Source of the DNA: a virus
IMG/VR virus record: IMGVR_UViG_3300044846_002022
Coordinates: 1 to 38,980 of that record
Direction: 5' to 3' (one strand)
DNA: 38,980 nt
Every line of letters starts with the position of its first letter. Position 1 is the first letter of the stretch. The notes beneath the pieces are model-generated. The model searched no databases. It saw only the letters and a program-made list of their open reading frames with translations, and was not told the DNA's origin. Positions 14,816-24,739 of the stretch are shown piece by piece. The position numbers and the translations under genes are program-made.

Positions 14816-16030
14816 TTATTCAAAATCCTTATAAATAAAGCGACCTGAGTCAAAATCAATGTCTACCATAAATTCTCCACAAAATCCATGGCGGTTTTTT
14901 CTAAATATACACTCAAGAATTGTGCTACCAGTTGCACGACCAAGAGCCAAAACCCAGTCAGCATCGTATGCTAACTGCTTTGACCAAGCTACTTGACCAA
15001 GTGACGGAACGCTGTTCATATCAGTTGCATCATCAGGTGTAGCAGAAGCAATTGCAACAATTGGTACTTGAGAAGAAATTGCAAGAACCTTTAGCTCTCT
15101 AGATATATTTTTAATCTTTACAACTTCATTATCATTTCCTTGATTTGAATTCATCAACTGAATGTAGTCAACAAATACAACATCTGGAGAATACTGATCT
15201 ATTTTTCCTCTAATAACAGAGGGCGATACATCTGCAAGACCATCATTAGAAATAATATAAAATGGTGGTCTATCTTTTAAATTTTGCTTAGCCCAATTCT
15301 CAAAGCCTTCAATGTCAATCATACCTGCACTTAATTTTCTATGTGAAAAATATCCCTCAGCCATGATTGTATAGACACGATTTCTTACTTCTTTCTCCGT
15401 CATTTCAAGAGAAACTATTAACGGTTTCTTGCCAGCTTTCCACGCTTGTACAGCCATAAAAATAGCGAGCCAAGACTTACCAATGGCAGGATAAGCAAGA
15501 AGTATACCAAACTGACCAGGAGCAATGCCACCAGGTAAATAGTTATCAAAACCTGCGAGATTTGTTCTAACTCCGTGTATGCCTTTTTCACTTAACTCCT
15601 TAATATGTGTAAAGTGTGCAGAAGCATCCTCTACATCTGTTGCATCAATATCTCTTACATCAGAACTAATTCTTTTAAGGTCTGATGTTTTTGAAATTAT
15701 TGAATTAAGAGCTTCAATTGGTTGATGCTCATTCAATTGTTTTGCACTAGTCATCAATGCATTTCTTAAATGATCCTCAAGAAACTGAATTCTTAATTCT
15801 TCTAGGTGATGTTTTGTTGTACCAATCTCACCTACTGGTTGAAAGTCTCTAAACTTTTCTATAAGCAAAGACTTGGTTGGAACAGTTGAATTTTGCTCAT
15901 AATAATTCTTTACAAAATCCCAGACATCTTTATGAGTTCTAAACAAAGTATCTGGGTTTGCTTGAAATAGCACATGAATTTGCTTATCATTTAAAACCGC
16001 AGATAGTACCTTTGCTTCTAAATCAGACAT
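14816..16030 (-). CDS. dnaB: DnaB-type replicative DNA helicase
   Basis: A hexameric helicase of the DnaB/RecA-like ATPase family, 404 residues. The N-terminal helical domain (about 1-125) begins with the DnaB-like LEAKVLSAVL. The P-loop is AYPAIGKS (179-186), with Ala where Gly is usual. LIVSLEMTEKEV (204-215) carries the catalytic Glu of motif H1a, and Walker B is VVFVDYIQL (D288). Later QVAWSKQLAYDADWVL and FRKNRHGFCG match the family's C-terminal motifs. It overlaps the upstream small gene by one base. It would unwind the fork ahead of the DnaE polymerase. Confidence 0.94.
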   Translation of the reverse strand: MSDLEAKVLSAVLNDKQIHVLFQANPDTLFRTHKDVWDFVKNYYEQNSTVPTKSLLIEKFRDFQPVGEIGTTKHHLEELRIQFLEDHLRNALMTSAKQLNEHQPIEALNSIISKTSDLKRISSDVRDIDATDVEDASAHFTHIKELSEKGIHGVRTNLAGFDNYLPGGIAPGQFGILLAYPAIGKSWLAIFMAVQAWKAGKKPLIVSLEMTEKEVRNRVYTIMAEGYFSHRKLSAGMIDIEGFENWAKQNLKDRPPFYIISNDGLADVSPSVIRGKIDQYSPDVVFVDYIQLMNSNQGNDNEVVKIKNISRELKVLAISSQVPIVAIASATPDDATDMNSVPSLGQVAWSKQLAYDADWVLALGRATGSTILECIFRKNRHGFCGEFMVDIDFDSGRFIYKDFE

Positions 16031-16338
16031 TATCTATTTAGCCATTCCTTTGCTTGTTCCCTGAGTAGCTTTCTAGCTACAGCATCTTCTTCTTTAATTC
16101 TTTTTGCATCATAAACTTTGTCAGCATTATTAACCAACCATTTCCAGGTTGGGGATGCAGACACGCTGACATAGTACTCAATTAGATCATAACTTTGCTC
16201 TATACCGTAAGATTCAATCAACGAGTCTGCAGCCCATTGCTGAATGTGTATGTTTATATTTTCTTCTTTTAAGTTTTTTTCTTTTGTTAATTTCTTATAT
16301 TTAGATATTAGTGCAAAGCGATCTTTCTTATCCGCCAC
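16030..16338 (-). CDS. Hypothetical protein preceding the helicase, 102 aa
   Basis: A highly charged, mostly helical protein with no recognised motif. It contains a tryptophan-rich centre (SPTWKWLVNN) and a basic/acidic C-terminal helix (EDAVARKLLREQAKEWL). It starts at ATG directly at the stop of the upstream gene and its stop overlaps the helicase ATG by one base. The position just before dnaB makes a helicase-loader or helicase-associated role possible, but nothing in the sequence confirms it. Confidence 0.7.
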   Translation of the reverse strand: MADKKDRFALISKYKKLTKEKNLKEENINIHIQQWAADSLIESYGIEQSYDLIEYYVSVSASPTWKWLVNNADKVYDAKRIKEEDAVARKLLREQAKEWLNR

Positions 16339-16541
16339 TAGTCCTCTAGTTCTTTCTTAGCTTCTTCAACCTTTTGAATTACTTTATTTTCTACAAATTC
16401 ATATACTCTGTCAAGAGCCTGATCTGTATTCTCTCCACTACGAACAAAATCTGTAATTCCTAAATCAATTCTTAGACTTTGAAAATTTCCAAGATTAAGT
16501 GTATATCCTAGTGTTACTGAAACATTTGTTGTTTCTGACAT
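16338..16541 (-). CDS. Small conserved-looking protein, 67 aa
   Basis: The protein starts with two beta-like strands (VSVTLGYTLNLGNFQSLRIDLGI) and ends with a long charged helix (ALDRVYEFVENKVIQKVEEAKK). This short beta-hairpin plus helix layout is common in small phage replication-region proteins, but I cannot name the family. GGAG lies 9 bases before the ATG, and it is separated from the DNA-binding gene by 9 bases. No cysteines or membrane segments. Confidence 0.7.
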   Translation of the reverse strand: MSETTNVSVTLGYTLNLGNFQSLRIDLGITDFVRSGENTDQALDRVYEFVENKVIQKVEEAKKELED

Positions 16542-16550
16542 TTTGGTCTC

Positions 16551-17063
16551 CTACCATGTCTCTTCTTGCCAAGTCGGAATGAAACGCCCATCCGATGTCT
16601 TCGTATAAAGCATTATAGCATCTCCCATCCTAGAACGCAAGTCTTGCTCTGTTAGCACGTTTCTAGGGGTAATCTTGCCATCTTTTCTTGGTCTACCACC
16701 GTGTATAGTTGCCATAATATCTCTAATCTCAAAAATATGATCTTCAGAATAATAAGCATTAATTTGAAAACCTCTTTCTCCACCAAGACTATCACCAATT
16801 GGCTCAGGAATCAAGCCCTTTGCAATTATTCTTTGAAACTGCACTCTTGACCTATTTAAAATTCTTGCGGTATTTGCAATTGTATAAGCTCTTTTTCTAT
16901 GCTTTTTAAAGTCAGAATACAGCATACTCTGCTCTTTGCCCTGAGTTACATTATAAAAATTAACAATATTACTACTTTTATTTATGTGAAAAACTTTTAC
17001 AAGCTCTTTGTTAATAAAGAATATTTTTTTACAAGGATTTATTTTATCCTGTGGTTGAGACAT
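16551..17063 (-). CDS. MerR-like DNA-binding protein
   Basis: A 170-residue protein. Residues about 58-90 (AYTIANTARILNRSRVQFQRIIAKGLIPEP) form a MerR/excisionase-type winged helix: helix, turn, recognition helix and the G-LIPEP wing. It is followed by YSEDHIFEIRDIMATIHGG and a basic stretch RPRKDGK. The N-terminus is a basic beta-rich segment without a known family. GCAGGAAAT precedes the ATG. It stands between tail fibre genes and replication genes, where a transcription switch or replication-origin binding role is plausible. No ligand-binding domain is seen. Confidence 0.75.
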   Translation of the reverse strand: MSQPQDKINPCKKIFFINKELVKVFHINKSSNIVNFYNVTQGKEQSMLYSDFKKHRKRAYTIANTARILNRSRVQFQRIIAKGLIPEPIGDSLGGERGFQINAYYSEDHIFEIRDIMATIHGGRPRKDGKITPRNVLTEQDLRSRMGDAIMLYTKTSDGRFIPTWQEETW

Positions 17064-17072
17064 ATTTCCTGC

Positions 17073-17507
17073 CTAAGAGCTAATTCTTTCACCAATTGCA
17101 ATTATTGAAACGTCAGCAGAAAAAGCTCCAGAAGTTGCTGATGAGAATACATTTACTTGACAAGAGTTTTGAGTTACTCCACTTAAAACTGGATACAAAT
17201 TTGATACACCAGTTACAGAAGTTACTGAGCATAAGACTACTGGGGTAGTTTTAAATATTCCAGAGTAGTCAAACGAAGATGGAGCATTTGGCTGAACGGA
17301 TAAGTTTGCGTCAATAATCTTTTGAGTTTCTGCATAAAATGCTACATTTGATGTTAATACTTGAGATGGTGTAGAGGTATCTCTATACTTAATCTTTGAA
17401 AGACTGCTTCCAATTAGATCTGAAACTCTATTTATTTCTTGAGCTATTCTAAATAAGTAAGATATGTCAAGTGGTTGACCTCTATCTGGTAATTCAATTT
17501 GTGCCAT
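17073..17507 (-). CDS. Virion structural protein, probable tail fibre/tip component, 144 aa
   Basis: The N-terminus (LPDRGQPLDISYLFRIAQEINRVSDLI) forms a short helix pair likely to trimerise, and residues 60-144 are Ser/Thr/Val-rich beta strands (TTPVVLCSVTSVTG, then FSADVSIIAIGERI), like a small receptor-binding or lectin-type head. It is the last gene of the tail block. AGGAG precedes the ATG and a TGATATAAT lies further upstream. The structural role rests on composition and place; no family is named. Confidence 0.65.
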   Translation of the reverse strand: MAQIELPDRGQPLDISYLFRIAQEINRVSDLIGSSLSKIKYRDTSTPSQVLTSNVAFYAETQKIIDANLSVQPNAPSSFDYSGIFKTTPVVLCSVTSVTGVSNLYPVLSGVTQNSCQVNVFSSATSGAFSADVSIIAIGERISS

Positions 17508-17522
17508 TTTTTCTCCTAGTTA

Positions 17523-17531
17523 ATTATATCA
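17523..17531 (-). promoter_or_regulatory. Extended -10 promoter candidate (TGATATAAT)
   Basis: A perfect TGn-TATAAT on the minus strand lies 15 bases before the ATG at 17507, with AGGAG between. Its TGA is also the stop codon of the upstream tail gene. No clear -35. Confidence 0.45.
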
Positions 17532-18152
17532 GGTTAAGGATACAATGCCTGTATCAAATATTTTAAATAAATCATATACGCCTTGTACTGACCCAGAAAT
17601 TCCTAAATAATCATCAAATCTTTCTTGATAGTCTATATCATATTCAAAAGTTCCCAGTCTAGGAATATCTTTTAATGCAACAGTTCCAACAACTCTTACT
17701 GAGGCAGACCCATCTGGAATAACAATGCTTGTTGTATCTGAGATTACTCTGTCATGATATTGAAAATTTCCCATAGCTGATCCTGAACCCCATTGAACAA
17801 AAACATCTGAATTATGCTGTTTAAAATTTTGTGAATGATTGTGTGGAACAACTGATGCTGAATTGATTGAAACAACACTTCCATCAATGGGATCTGTAAC
17901 TATCGCATCTGATGATCCATCATAATTATAATATGTTGGAGTGTCCCAAGTCAGACTTACTTCTTCTGAAGAAATTACTGCAGTAACATCTGATTCTAAT
18001 GGTCTATACTGACCAATGCTTTTAACTATGTAGAGTTGTGACCAGGCTGACCACTGGTTTTTATCAACAGAAATAATTCTAAATTGAAAAGCATGGTCAC
18101 CATTACTATCTGGTGGTGGCAATTTTTCTACAGGAATTCTTATCTCTGCCAT
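17529..18152 (-). CDS. Minor tail protein with fibronectin-like beta domain, 207 aa
   Basis: A beta-rich protein. Residues 1-60 (AFQFRIISVDKNQWSAWSQLYIV) and 60-75 (VSLTWDTPTYYNYDG) resemble fibronectin type III strands, with the Trp and Tyr positions expected of that fold. The rest is Ser/Asp/Val-rich. It overlaps the upstream gene by one base and ends just before the gap that precedes the next fibre gene. A role at the tail tip, displayed for host contact, is inferred from position and fold type. Confidence 0.65.
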   Translation of the reverse strand: MAEIRIPVEKLPPPDSNGDHAFQFRIISVDKNQWSAWSQLYIVKSIGQYRPLESDVTAVISSEEVSLTWDTPTYYNYDGSSDAIVTDPIDGSVVSINSASVVPHNHSQNFKQHNSDVFVQWGSGSAMGNFQYHDRVISDTTSIVIPDGSASVRVVGTVALKDIPRLGTFEYDIDYQERFDDYLGISGSVQGVYDLFKIFDTGIVSLT

Positions 18153-19321
18153 TAGATAATTCCTGTGCCTACGCCTACGCCAAACCTATATTCTACATAA
18201 CTTGTAGAATTTTCTCTTTTTAAAATTGGTTTTTCATCTAATGTTTTAATGTATTCTCCAGCAATAAGAGAATATAATGGATTATTGCTAGAAACATTTT
18301 CAAACCTTAAGCCATCATACAATACAAAATGATCTGCAACAACAGCGTTAGAATCATCATGAATGGATGTATAAATTCTTACACCGTTTACAGAGCTCCA
18401 AGAAAAATTTTCTGTTGTTGTAAATTCTGATAAAGTTTTTGTAATAACCTTATATCTCATTAAATCTATGTCTGTATCTTGAAGTGCAATATTTACATAA
18501 GCTTTTGAAGTAGTGGCTCCTGAATTATTTAAAAATTCTAATCTAATTTTAACATTATCTGGAGCTTGCGATTCAACACCATCTCTTGCCAAGCTAATTA
18601 CTGAAAATGCAAGCTTTATTTGATCTGTTGGTAAATTTTTTCCTAAATTTAAATTAATAGAATTGTTTTCAATATAGTATGAGTCGTTGTCAACAACGTC
18701 TATTAAAGAAGAGCTTGCTGAAACTCCTGAAACTACAGAAGTACTTCCAGAAACATTAAGACTCCTACTCAAATACCTTGGAGGCTCTCCTCTATTAGCC
18801 CTATCTGAATATTCAAAAATTGGAGAATTGTTATTTATAAACTGAAAATCATCAAGCGTATAATCTTCTGCAGGTATTGAGGTAGCAATGTCACCAACAT
18901 TTACCTGATCAATTCTCAACTCTCCTTTATATTTAACAGTTCCAGAATCATTCAAGTTATTGGAATATGCCCAAGGTTCTGAGTTGCTGAATGTTGAAAT
19001 AATTCTACTATCAAAATTTCCAGCTACTGCATTTGCTGCTGCTGGATATATTCCAATCTCAGTTATTTGGTATCTTTGTTCAATTGGAAGCTCTGCTTTA
19101 AAAATAATTTTCTCTTGATTATTTTCTTTTAACAATCCTTTTGATAAGATTGGAACTCTTGCTACTTCAAACCCTAAGGAGTCTGCGTCTGAAGAAAATG
19201 TTGCAGAAGAAGATGTTGGATAGGCTTGCCCACCAACTCCAATTGCAATATGACTTGCAAATTCTGGAGCCTGGTTTAAAAGAAATTTAGCTACGATATT
19301 TTTTCCATTTGTTGTAATCAT
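18152..19321 (-). CDS. Tail-collar-fibre-like minor tail protein, 389 aa
   Basis: The N-terminus reads ITTNGKNIVAKFLLNQAPEFASHIAIGVGG, followed by FEVARVPI, IIFKAELP and ITEIGIYP. This succession matches phage tail-collar fibre N-terminal domains, which attach fibres to the baseplate. The remainder is Ser/Asn-rich beta structure with a jelly-roll-like carbohydrate-binding appearance (IRLEFLNNSGATTSKAYVNIAL). Start overlaps the previous gene's stop by 4 bases (ATGA). No chaperone gene is obvious. Receptor binding is likely but not shown. Confidence 0.7.
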   Translation of the reverse strand: MITTNGKNIVAKFLLNQAPEFASHIAIGVGGQAYPTSSSATFSSDADSLGFEVARVPILSKGLLKENNQEKIIFKAELPIEQRYQITEIGIYPAAANAVAGNFDSRIISTFSNSEPWAYSNNLNDSGTVKYKGELRIDQVNVGDIATSIPAEDYTLDDFQFINNNSPIFEYSDRANRGEPPRYLSRSLNVSGSTSVVSGVSASSSLIDVVDNDSYYIENNSINLNLGKNLPTDQIKLAFSVISLARDGVESQAPDNVKIRLEFLNNSGATTSKAYVNIALQDTDIDLMRYKVITKTLSEFTTTENFSWSSVNGVRIYTSIHDDSNAVVADHFVLYDGLRFENVSSNNPLYSLIAGEYIKTLDEKPILKRENSTSYVEYRFGVGVGTGII

Positions 19322-19881
19322 TGTTGTTCCACCTTATATATTGTACCATTTGTGTCTATTTGAATCTCTACCTGCTGATTTCTTTCTAAGTTAATTAACT
19401 CTATAACTAAATCTCCATTCCTATCAACATAATAATATCCTTTTTCACGATCAATTAGACCATTATTTTCGTCAAGATATTGGTATGTTGAATCCAAACT
19501 TTCTAAAATAATATAGTCTTCTTGTGGTATTTTATCTTGAATATTAATTGTATAAATGCTTGTCAAGGGCTTGAACTTGTCCATAATGGTTAGCTGCTTC
19601 ATTATGTCATACTTTTTTCTTACTTCAGATAGGTTTGAAATAATGGAGTATCTCTGGTTGATACCTTCAATTGTATCGTGTCTTTCAACTCTTGACAACT
19701 CTATTGCAGAAAGGTTTTCAAATAATAGTTTTTGAATTTGTTCTGCATCAAATTGTGGAACTAAAGAAGAAATTTCTGTAACATTTCTTGTTGGAGTTCT
19801 TACAACATTTGAAGTAGAACCCGTGCTTGTAGGAGTAGGATTTGAAGGCATTGGACTACTACTATTTACATTTGTTGGCAT
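19318..19881 (-). CDS. Minor tail/virion protein with Pro/Ser/Thr-rich N-terminus, 187 aa
   Basis: Residues 1-35 are a low-complexity Pro/Ser/Thr/Asn segment (SSSPMPSNPTPTSTGSTSN), likely flexible. The middle is helical and charged (AEQIQKLLFENLSAIEL, then MKQLTIMDKF), and the end is a beta hairpin (YYYVDRNGDLVIELINL). GGAGG precedes the ATG. It lies directly after the baseplate hub gene. It is probably a virion linker between hub and fibre. No family is recognised. Confidence 0.65.
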   Translation of the reverse strand: MPTNVNSSSPMPSNPTPTSTGSTSNVVRTPTRNVTEISSLVPQFDAEQIQKLLFENLSAIELSRVERHDTIEGINQRYSIISNLSEVRKKYDIMKQLTIMDKFKPLTSIYTINIQDKIPQEDYIILESLDSTYQYLDENNGLIDREKGYYYVDRNGDLVIELINLERNQQVEIQIDTNGTIYKVEQQ

Positions 19882-19882
19882 T

Positions 19883-22800
19883 TTAAACCTCCACTACTCT
19901 CAATTGAGTTTTAATATCTGAAGAAGATCTTTCATATGTAGCAGATATAACTACAAACTTTTTATTTTCATCCACTAGCTTAACACCTTCTGGCAAGTCA
20001 TAGTTAATCTTTACTAAATCACCAAGCTGTACATGTTGAGTTCCAAAAGTATCTAGTTCAAAAACTTTTCTTGGTTTAATAGTTTTATCTAATACCCATT
20101 TCATTATATCTTTTGCAGAGTCTTCATTTTGAATATAAACTGAGTCAATAGAGAATGATTTATTTCCATAAACTGCTCTACTGTTTTTAATACTATCGTA
20201 AATTTTTTCAGACCTTCCTGGAGAAAGAATTAAATTGTCGCTTGTCATAACTGGATCAGAGAAGTTTGATAACTCTCTAAAATAGTCATCTACACTTAAA
20301 ACATTTGATATGTTTTGAGTAAAAGTAATTCCTTGAATCATAATTCTGTTTGTAGAACTTTCACTTAAATCTATTGCCTTATCTGTTGTATTAAAAATTA
20401 AGAATTCAGCTCCATAGGATCCTGGCAAAAATCCTGATACTTGATAAGACTTTTCTACAGTAAATGGAGGAACAATTTTTGCTATTAATGCTGGATACGC
20501 TTGATCATATTTAATATTAAAATATGCACACTCTCTTAAAATTGTTCCAAACTCTTCAAAATAAAAATCTACAGTTGGTCTCGTTTCTGTACCAATAGAA
20601 GAAAGGTATGTATTTTGAATTACTGCTGGAACAGAGTATTTTCTTAAAGATTCAGCAGACACCACGTTTTTAACTCTCTCTGTCAAGGGGACATCTTCTT
20701 CTTTTATATTTTTTAAAGCATAGATATTTTCAAACATACATCTAGACGATCCTCTTGTAAATAGGCAGGTCTTTAAGCCACTGCTTGGCATTTGTAGAGG
20801 ATTCTTGTCAGATACTATACCTATTAGCCTATTATTTAAGTATATATTAAAATCAATTCTATAAATTCCGTTTAAATTTCTACGAACTTCGGCATCTAGT
20901 GATAAGTCATACACTGGTATTTCTTGAGAAGTTAACCTATCAGACCCAACAAACTTTCCTTCGTCAACAATAATTCTTGCAAGAGACCCCCAAAGTTTTT
21001 TAGGAACTGCAATATTTGTTTTTCCTGATTGTGGTGTAGCATATGAATTTCTTTCTACTTTATAAAAAATTATATTTTCAATTACAGAGTTATAGGCAGC
21101 TGATCCAGAAACTATGGATCCAGAAACTACGGATGCAGATGATGCTGCACTTCCAGTTGAGCCATAGTATTGAAGAATGTCTTCAGACATTGATGCAATT
21201 TCAAGGTAATATCCAGAGTTCGTATTTGGGTCAACCATATAACCAATTCCACCAGCTCCACCAGAAAGTGTTTCTAGATTAACATTTCCAACACTTCTGT
21301 CAATTTTAAAAAGATCTGTAGGATTTAAAGCAGACTGAGTATTATCATCTTTTGTTTTTCCAATAATTCTCATTCTAGTTCCAACATGCCTATAGTCTGT
21401 GTCTAGGTCTTTATAAACATAAGTTACTAAATCTCTATCCGTAGTCAAGGACAGTCCTGTATTTTGTAATGCTGGAACTGGATATGGTCCATTAAGTATT
21501 AATGCAGATGACTGGATTCCTGCAACATCTTGCTGACTGTAGCTGGAAAATCCTTCTGACCTAGTTGACTGCTTCATAAAGTTGGCAATTTTTCCATGAA
21601 CCAGAGACTGGCTTTTAGAAACTGGATCTTCACCAAGTGGGGAATTTAAAGGAGGTGGGTTGTATATAATAGGAATTGGAACCTGATCAGGAATTTGAGT
21701 CATATTAAATCCTGACATGTATCCAAAAACATTTTGTGTACTAGAATTAGCCCTTATTATCATTCCAGTAATTATATTTTTTCTATAAGGGCTTAAATTT
21801 CTATATACCCCTACCATTTCTGCAGCCCTTACGCTGTATGCTAATGGATCACTGTATCCCATTGCTTTGGCAATATAGTGCTGCTCACTTCCTCTTCCAT
21901 AGGATAGTCTAGGATTTAAAATACCTTGAACAAACTCATTATCTGTATAAAATTCATAAACTGGCATTGTTGTAGTTGGTATATCAAGTTCTAAATTAGG
22001 AAAAAATTCTGCTGGAATAGTGCTATAAATATTACCTGAGTCCATTCTAAACGATCTTCTGTTATTTATATTTTCCCAATAAGGATTTAATCCTGCAAAA
22101 TGATTAACTATTCTAGTACCAAATTGACCTCTTCCATGAGACCTTACATCTCCATTTTTATATCTAACATTTTCTTCAAGATTTTCAAAATTTGATCCAG
22201 AAGAGTTTTCATAGTATGGCTCTGTATAGATTCTTAGTAATCCTGTAAGCGTCATTTTTCCATTAAATGCTAAATTTGAAAAATATTTTTGATACTCGTT
22301 ATTATTTGTTATCCAAACAATGCCGTTTGTGGCGGAAGCAGATGGGGAATCAACGTGATACTGCTGAGCATCATATCTTATTATCTCCCCATTGGAATAT
22401 AAGTATCCTTGAAATCTTGGTAGCCAAAATGCACTTTCTCCAACATCAATTGTATTATTTACAATTTGATGATTTACTACATATGGAGCAAAGTCTGGCA
22501 AGCTTGTATTTAAAGGTACAGCTCCAAGTGCGTATCCCACATTTGCTGTTGGTTGATTTACTGTCCTTGCTTCTCTCTGATCTCCAAGCTCCCAAAGTAT
22601 TGCACTTTTATATCCATAAGTTCTTTCACTAAGGCTTAAACTTGCCTGTTCTAATTTTGACACTTCTCTTTGGATATATCTAGTTGTATAGTTAATCTTG
22701 CCATCATTTAATATTTTTGTTTCAAAGCTAGAGATTGCTTCAATGTTTGGAACAATGCTATTGGTTTTTTGTCCATAAAGAGTAGTTAGCCTTTCGGAAA

Positions 22801-24739
22801 TTGCAGAGTTATCATCTCTTACAGAAACATCTGGCATTAGATATTCTTTTGGCATTATTACAAAATTATTGTACTCATCAAAGAACATTGCAGTTTGAGT
22901 AGCCTGTGCAAGTCTTTGCAAAATTTCTGCAACAGAAGTATCTGGTTCAACAAAGAAAAATGGAATTACTGGATCGTTTGCAGTATTAATATTTTTAAAC
23001 ACATAGTTGCTAAAACCAATATTATCTAATAGCAAGGCAACTGCCTTTGTTAATGTAGAGTTTTGTAAAAATATTGAAGTAGCATCGTTAGACTCTAGTA
23101 TAAAGAAAGCATCTCTTAGATTTAATGAAACATCTTCCATGCCGCTTGCTGCTACAGCAGAATTTTCTGAATAGAATGTTTTTAATGGAATAAACTTATC
23201 ATATCCATTAACATCTAAAATAGCCTCATAAAAATCAAACTTTATTTGTGGCTTAAGGTTATTTGAAACTATGCTTCCAGTTCTAGTGGTACTGTTAAAA
23301 ACATTTAACTCTGTAAAAACTCCATCGTGGTTTGATAGATTAATTTCTCCAGTTGAAGCCACAAGTCCACCAACTGGAAGACCAAAATCTGTTGCCATAA
23401 TATTCTTAGTAATTTGATAATCTAGAGTATAGTCTGTTATGTTAACCTTTAGTCTTGGTGAAAACTCAATTAATTCAAATGCTTTGTTTGGAGCATACAT
23501 TGTTTCTACAACAACTCTAATTCCTTTAATAAAAACAAATTCTCTATAGATATCATTACTACCAACATTAAAATATTCTGGATTTAATATTTTTTTAACT
23601 AGCCCAACTCTTTTTGTATCATCTTCTTCTAGTAGTGAGAATCCATATTCTACACTATAGGTTTTCCATTCTTCATCTTCTTGACTCCAAACATATAGGA
23701 TGCCTGGTTGAGAAGTTGAGCTTCCAACTATATAAGCATCTCCATCTTTGACTCCTGATATAGCAATGTAAGCACTTGTATCTGGAAGTTGATCTAGATT
23801 ATCAAGATATTGATATAGGTGAAAGTTTGTTTTAAACTGCTCTGGAATTTTAACACCATAATACATTTCTACATGTCCATCCCATGGAACAACCCTTGAA
23901 CCATCTCTTCTTGTAGAGTTTTCATTAAACCCTATTGCATCTATCCAGTTATTGCTACCATCAAGGTATTGAATTTTCCATCTTTTTGGAACTGACGATT
24001 TTGTTATATCTTGAAGTGGGTCTGCAACTAGATTATTGTTAGTTCTAATTGTTTCTGGAACTAAAAATTCTCCATTAATTCCAACTGCTCCTGGATCTGC
24101 TAGATTAGTTTGCATCTTTACAACTATTCTATTTGTAGCAACTTGATCTTTATATGTAACAAAGGGAGCACAATCATTTATTTTATAAGAAGGGTCTCCA
24201 GTAGTAAAAAATGTAGGAGATTGACTAGATATGCCAAACTCTACTCCATTTTCTTTTCTATAGGAATTCCAATATTTAAATTTATCAAATCTTGAACAAA
24301 AATAATATCTTGGTCTTTTTCCAGACCTGATGCTATCTACAAACTTTGTATTATTTATATTTGATTCTCCAAAATAAAGAATCTTGTTAATTCCAGACCT
24401 TGGTCTAAATGGCTTAATGCAATCCTTTAAAGAGTAGTAAAGCTCTCTACTTGTTTCTCCTGAATAAAATGTTAAAGGCTCGTTTGGATCTTCTGTTTTA
24501 TATTCAGAAAGGTAATTAGAGTCCAGGGCATTTGTATAAACATCTAAGTTATCCTGAGAGTCATACTCTGGATATAGATTTCTATAAACAACGCTTGCAC
24601 TGTCTGGTCTATATCTATAATTACCATAATTGTCAAGGTTTAATAAATCATTTTGATTCCATTCAGCAATGACTAAAGAGTCTACATTAATACCATTCTT
24701 TGTCTGAAGATGATTTATTAAGTCGTTGTCTAAAAACAT
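19883..24739 (-). CDS. Large tail-tip/baseplate hub protein, 1618 aa
   Basis: A minor tail protein at the tail tip. A segment near residues 580-630 (PDTSVAEILQRLAQATQTAMFF) and the C-terminus (about 1520-1618, FGTQHVQLGDLVKINYDLPEG then FVVISATYERS) look like tail-hub domains of siphoviruses. A lectin/glucanase-like block is near 1270-1340 (IYRIDFNIYLNNRLIGIV). It also carries a 34-residue module at 946-979 (SYGRGSEQHYIAKAMGY and following) that occurs again in the tape measure protein. The reading frame is unbroken and overlaps the distal tail gene by one base. The hub role is inferred from order (after tape measure and distal tail) and size; I did not identify a peptidoglycan hydrolase domain. 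Confidence 0.8.
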   Translation of the reverse strand: MFLDNDLINHLQTKNGINVDSLVIAEWNQNDLLNLDNYGNYRYRPDSASVVYRNLYPEYDSQDNLDVYTNALDSNYLSEYKTEDPNEPLTFYSGETSRELYYSLKDCIKPFRPRSGINKILYFGESNINNTKFVDSIRSGKRPRYYFCSRFDKFKYWNSYRKENGVEFGISSQSPTFFTTGDPSYKINDCAPFVTYKDQVATNRIVVKMQTNLADPGAVGINGEFLVPETIRTNNNLVADPLQDITKSSVPKRWKIQYLDGSNNWIDAIGFNENSTRRDGSRVVPWDGHVEMYYGVKIPEQFKTNFHLYQYLDNLDQLPDTSAYIAISGVKDGDAYIVGSSTSQPGILYVWSQEDEEWKTYSVEYGFSLLEEDDTKRVGLVKKILNPEYFNVGSNDIYREFVFIKGIRVVVETMYAPNKAFELIEFSPRLKVNITDYTLDYQITKNIMATDFGLPVGGLVASTGEINLSNHDGVFTELNVFNSTTRTGSIVSNNLKPQIKFDFYEAILDVNGYDKFIPLKTFYSENSAVAASGMEDVSLNLRDAFFILESNDATSIFLQNSTLTKAVALLLDNIGFSNYVFKNINTANDPVIPFFFVEPDTSVAEILQRLAQATQTAMFFDEYNNFVIMPKEYLMPDVSVRDDNSAISERLTTLYGQKTNSIVPNIEAISSFETKILNDGKINYTTRYIQREVSKLEQASLSLSERTYGYKSAILWELGDQREARTVNQPTANVGYALGAVPLNTSLPDFAPYVVNHQIVNNTIDVGESAFWLPRFQGYLYSNGEIIRYDAQQYHVDSPSASATNGIVWITNNNEYQKYFSNLAFNGKMTLTGLLRIYTEPYYENSSGSNFENLEENVRYKNGDVRSHGRGQFGTRIVNHFAGLNPYWENINNRRSFRMDSGNIYSTIPAEFFPNLELDIPTTTMPVYEFYTDNEFVQGILNPRLSYGRGSEQHYIAKAMGYSDPLAYSVRAAEMVGVYRNLSPYRKNIITGMIIRANSSTQNVFGYMSGFNMTQIPDQVPIPIIYNPPPLNSPLGEDPVSKSQSLVHGKIANFMKQSTRSEGFSSYSQQDVAGIQSSALILNGPYPVPALQNTGLSLTTDRDLVTYVYKDLDTDYRHVGTRMRIIGKTKDDNTQSALNPTDLFKIDRSVGNVNLETLSGGAGGIGYMVDPNTNSGYYLEIASMSEDILQYYGSTGSAASSASVVSGSIVSGSAAYNSVIENIIFYKVERNSYATPQSGKTNIAVPKKLWGSLARIIVDEGKFVGSDRLTSQEIPVYDLSLDAEVRRNLNGIYRIDFNIYLNNRLIGIVSDKNPLQMPSSGLKTCLFTRGSSRCMFENIYALKNIKEEDVPLTERVKNVVSAESLRKYSVPAVIQNTYLSSIGTETRPTVDFYFEEFGTILRECAYFNIKYDQAYPALIAKIVPPFTVEKSYQVSGFLPGSYGAEFLIFNTTDKAIDLSESSTNRIMIQGITFTQNISNVLSVDDYFRELSNFSDPVMTSDNLILSPGRSEKIYDSIKNSRAVYGNKSFSIDSVYIQNEDSAKDIMKWVLDKTIKPRKVFELDTFGTQHVQLGDLVKINYDLPEGVKLVDENKKFVVISATYERSSSDIKTQLRVVEV
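21803..21904 (-). repeat. GSEQHYIA module, copy 1 (in hub protein)
   Basis: It encodes residues 946-979 of the hub protein. Compared with the copy at 25773-25874, 20 of 34 residues are identical, including SYG, GSEQHYIA, MGY, P, A, V, A, M and Y. The DNA is more diverged than the protein. Confidence 0.85.

Noticed and set aside
19883-24739. Lysozyme or peptidase domain in the hub protein
   Set aside because: No catalytic motif of these families could be found by eye, so it is not claimed.
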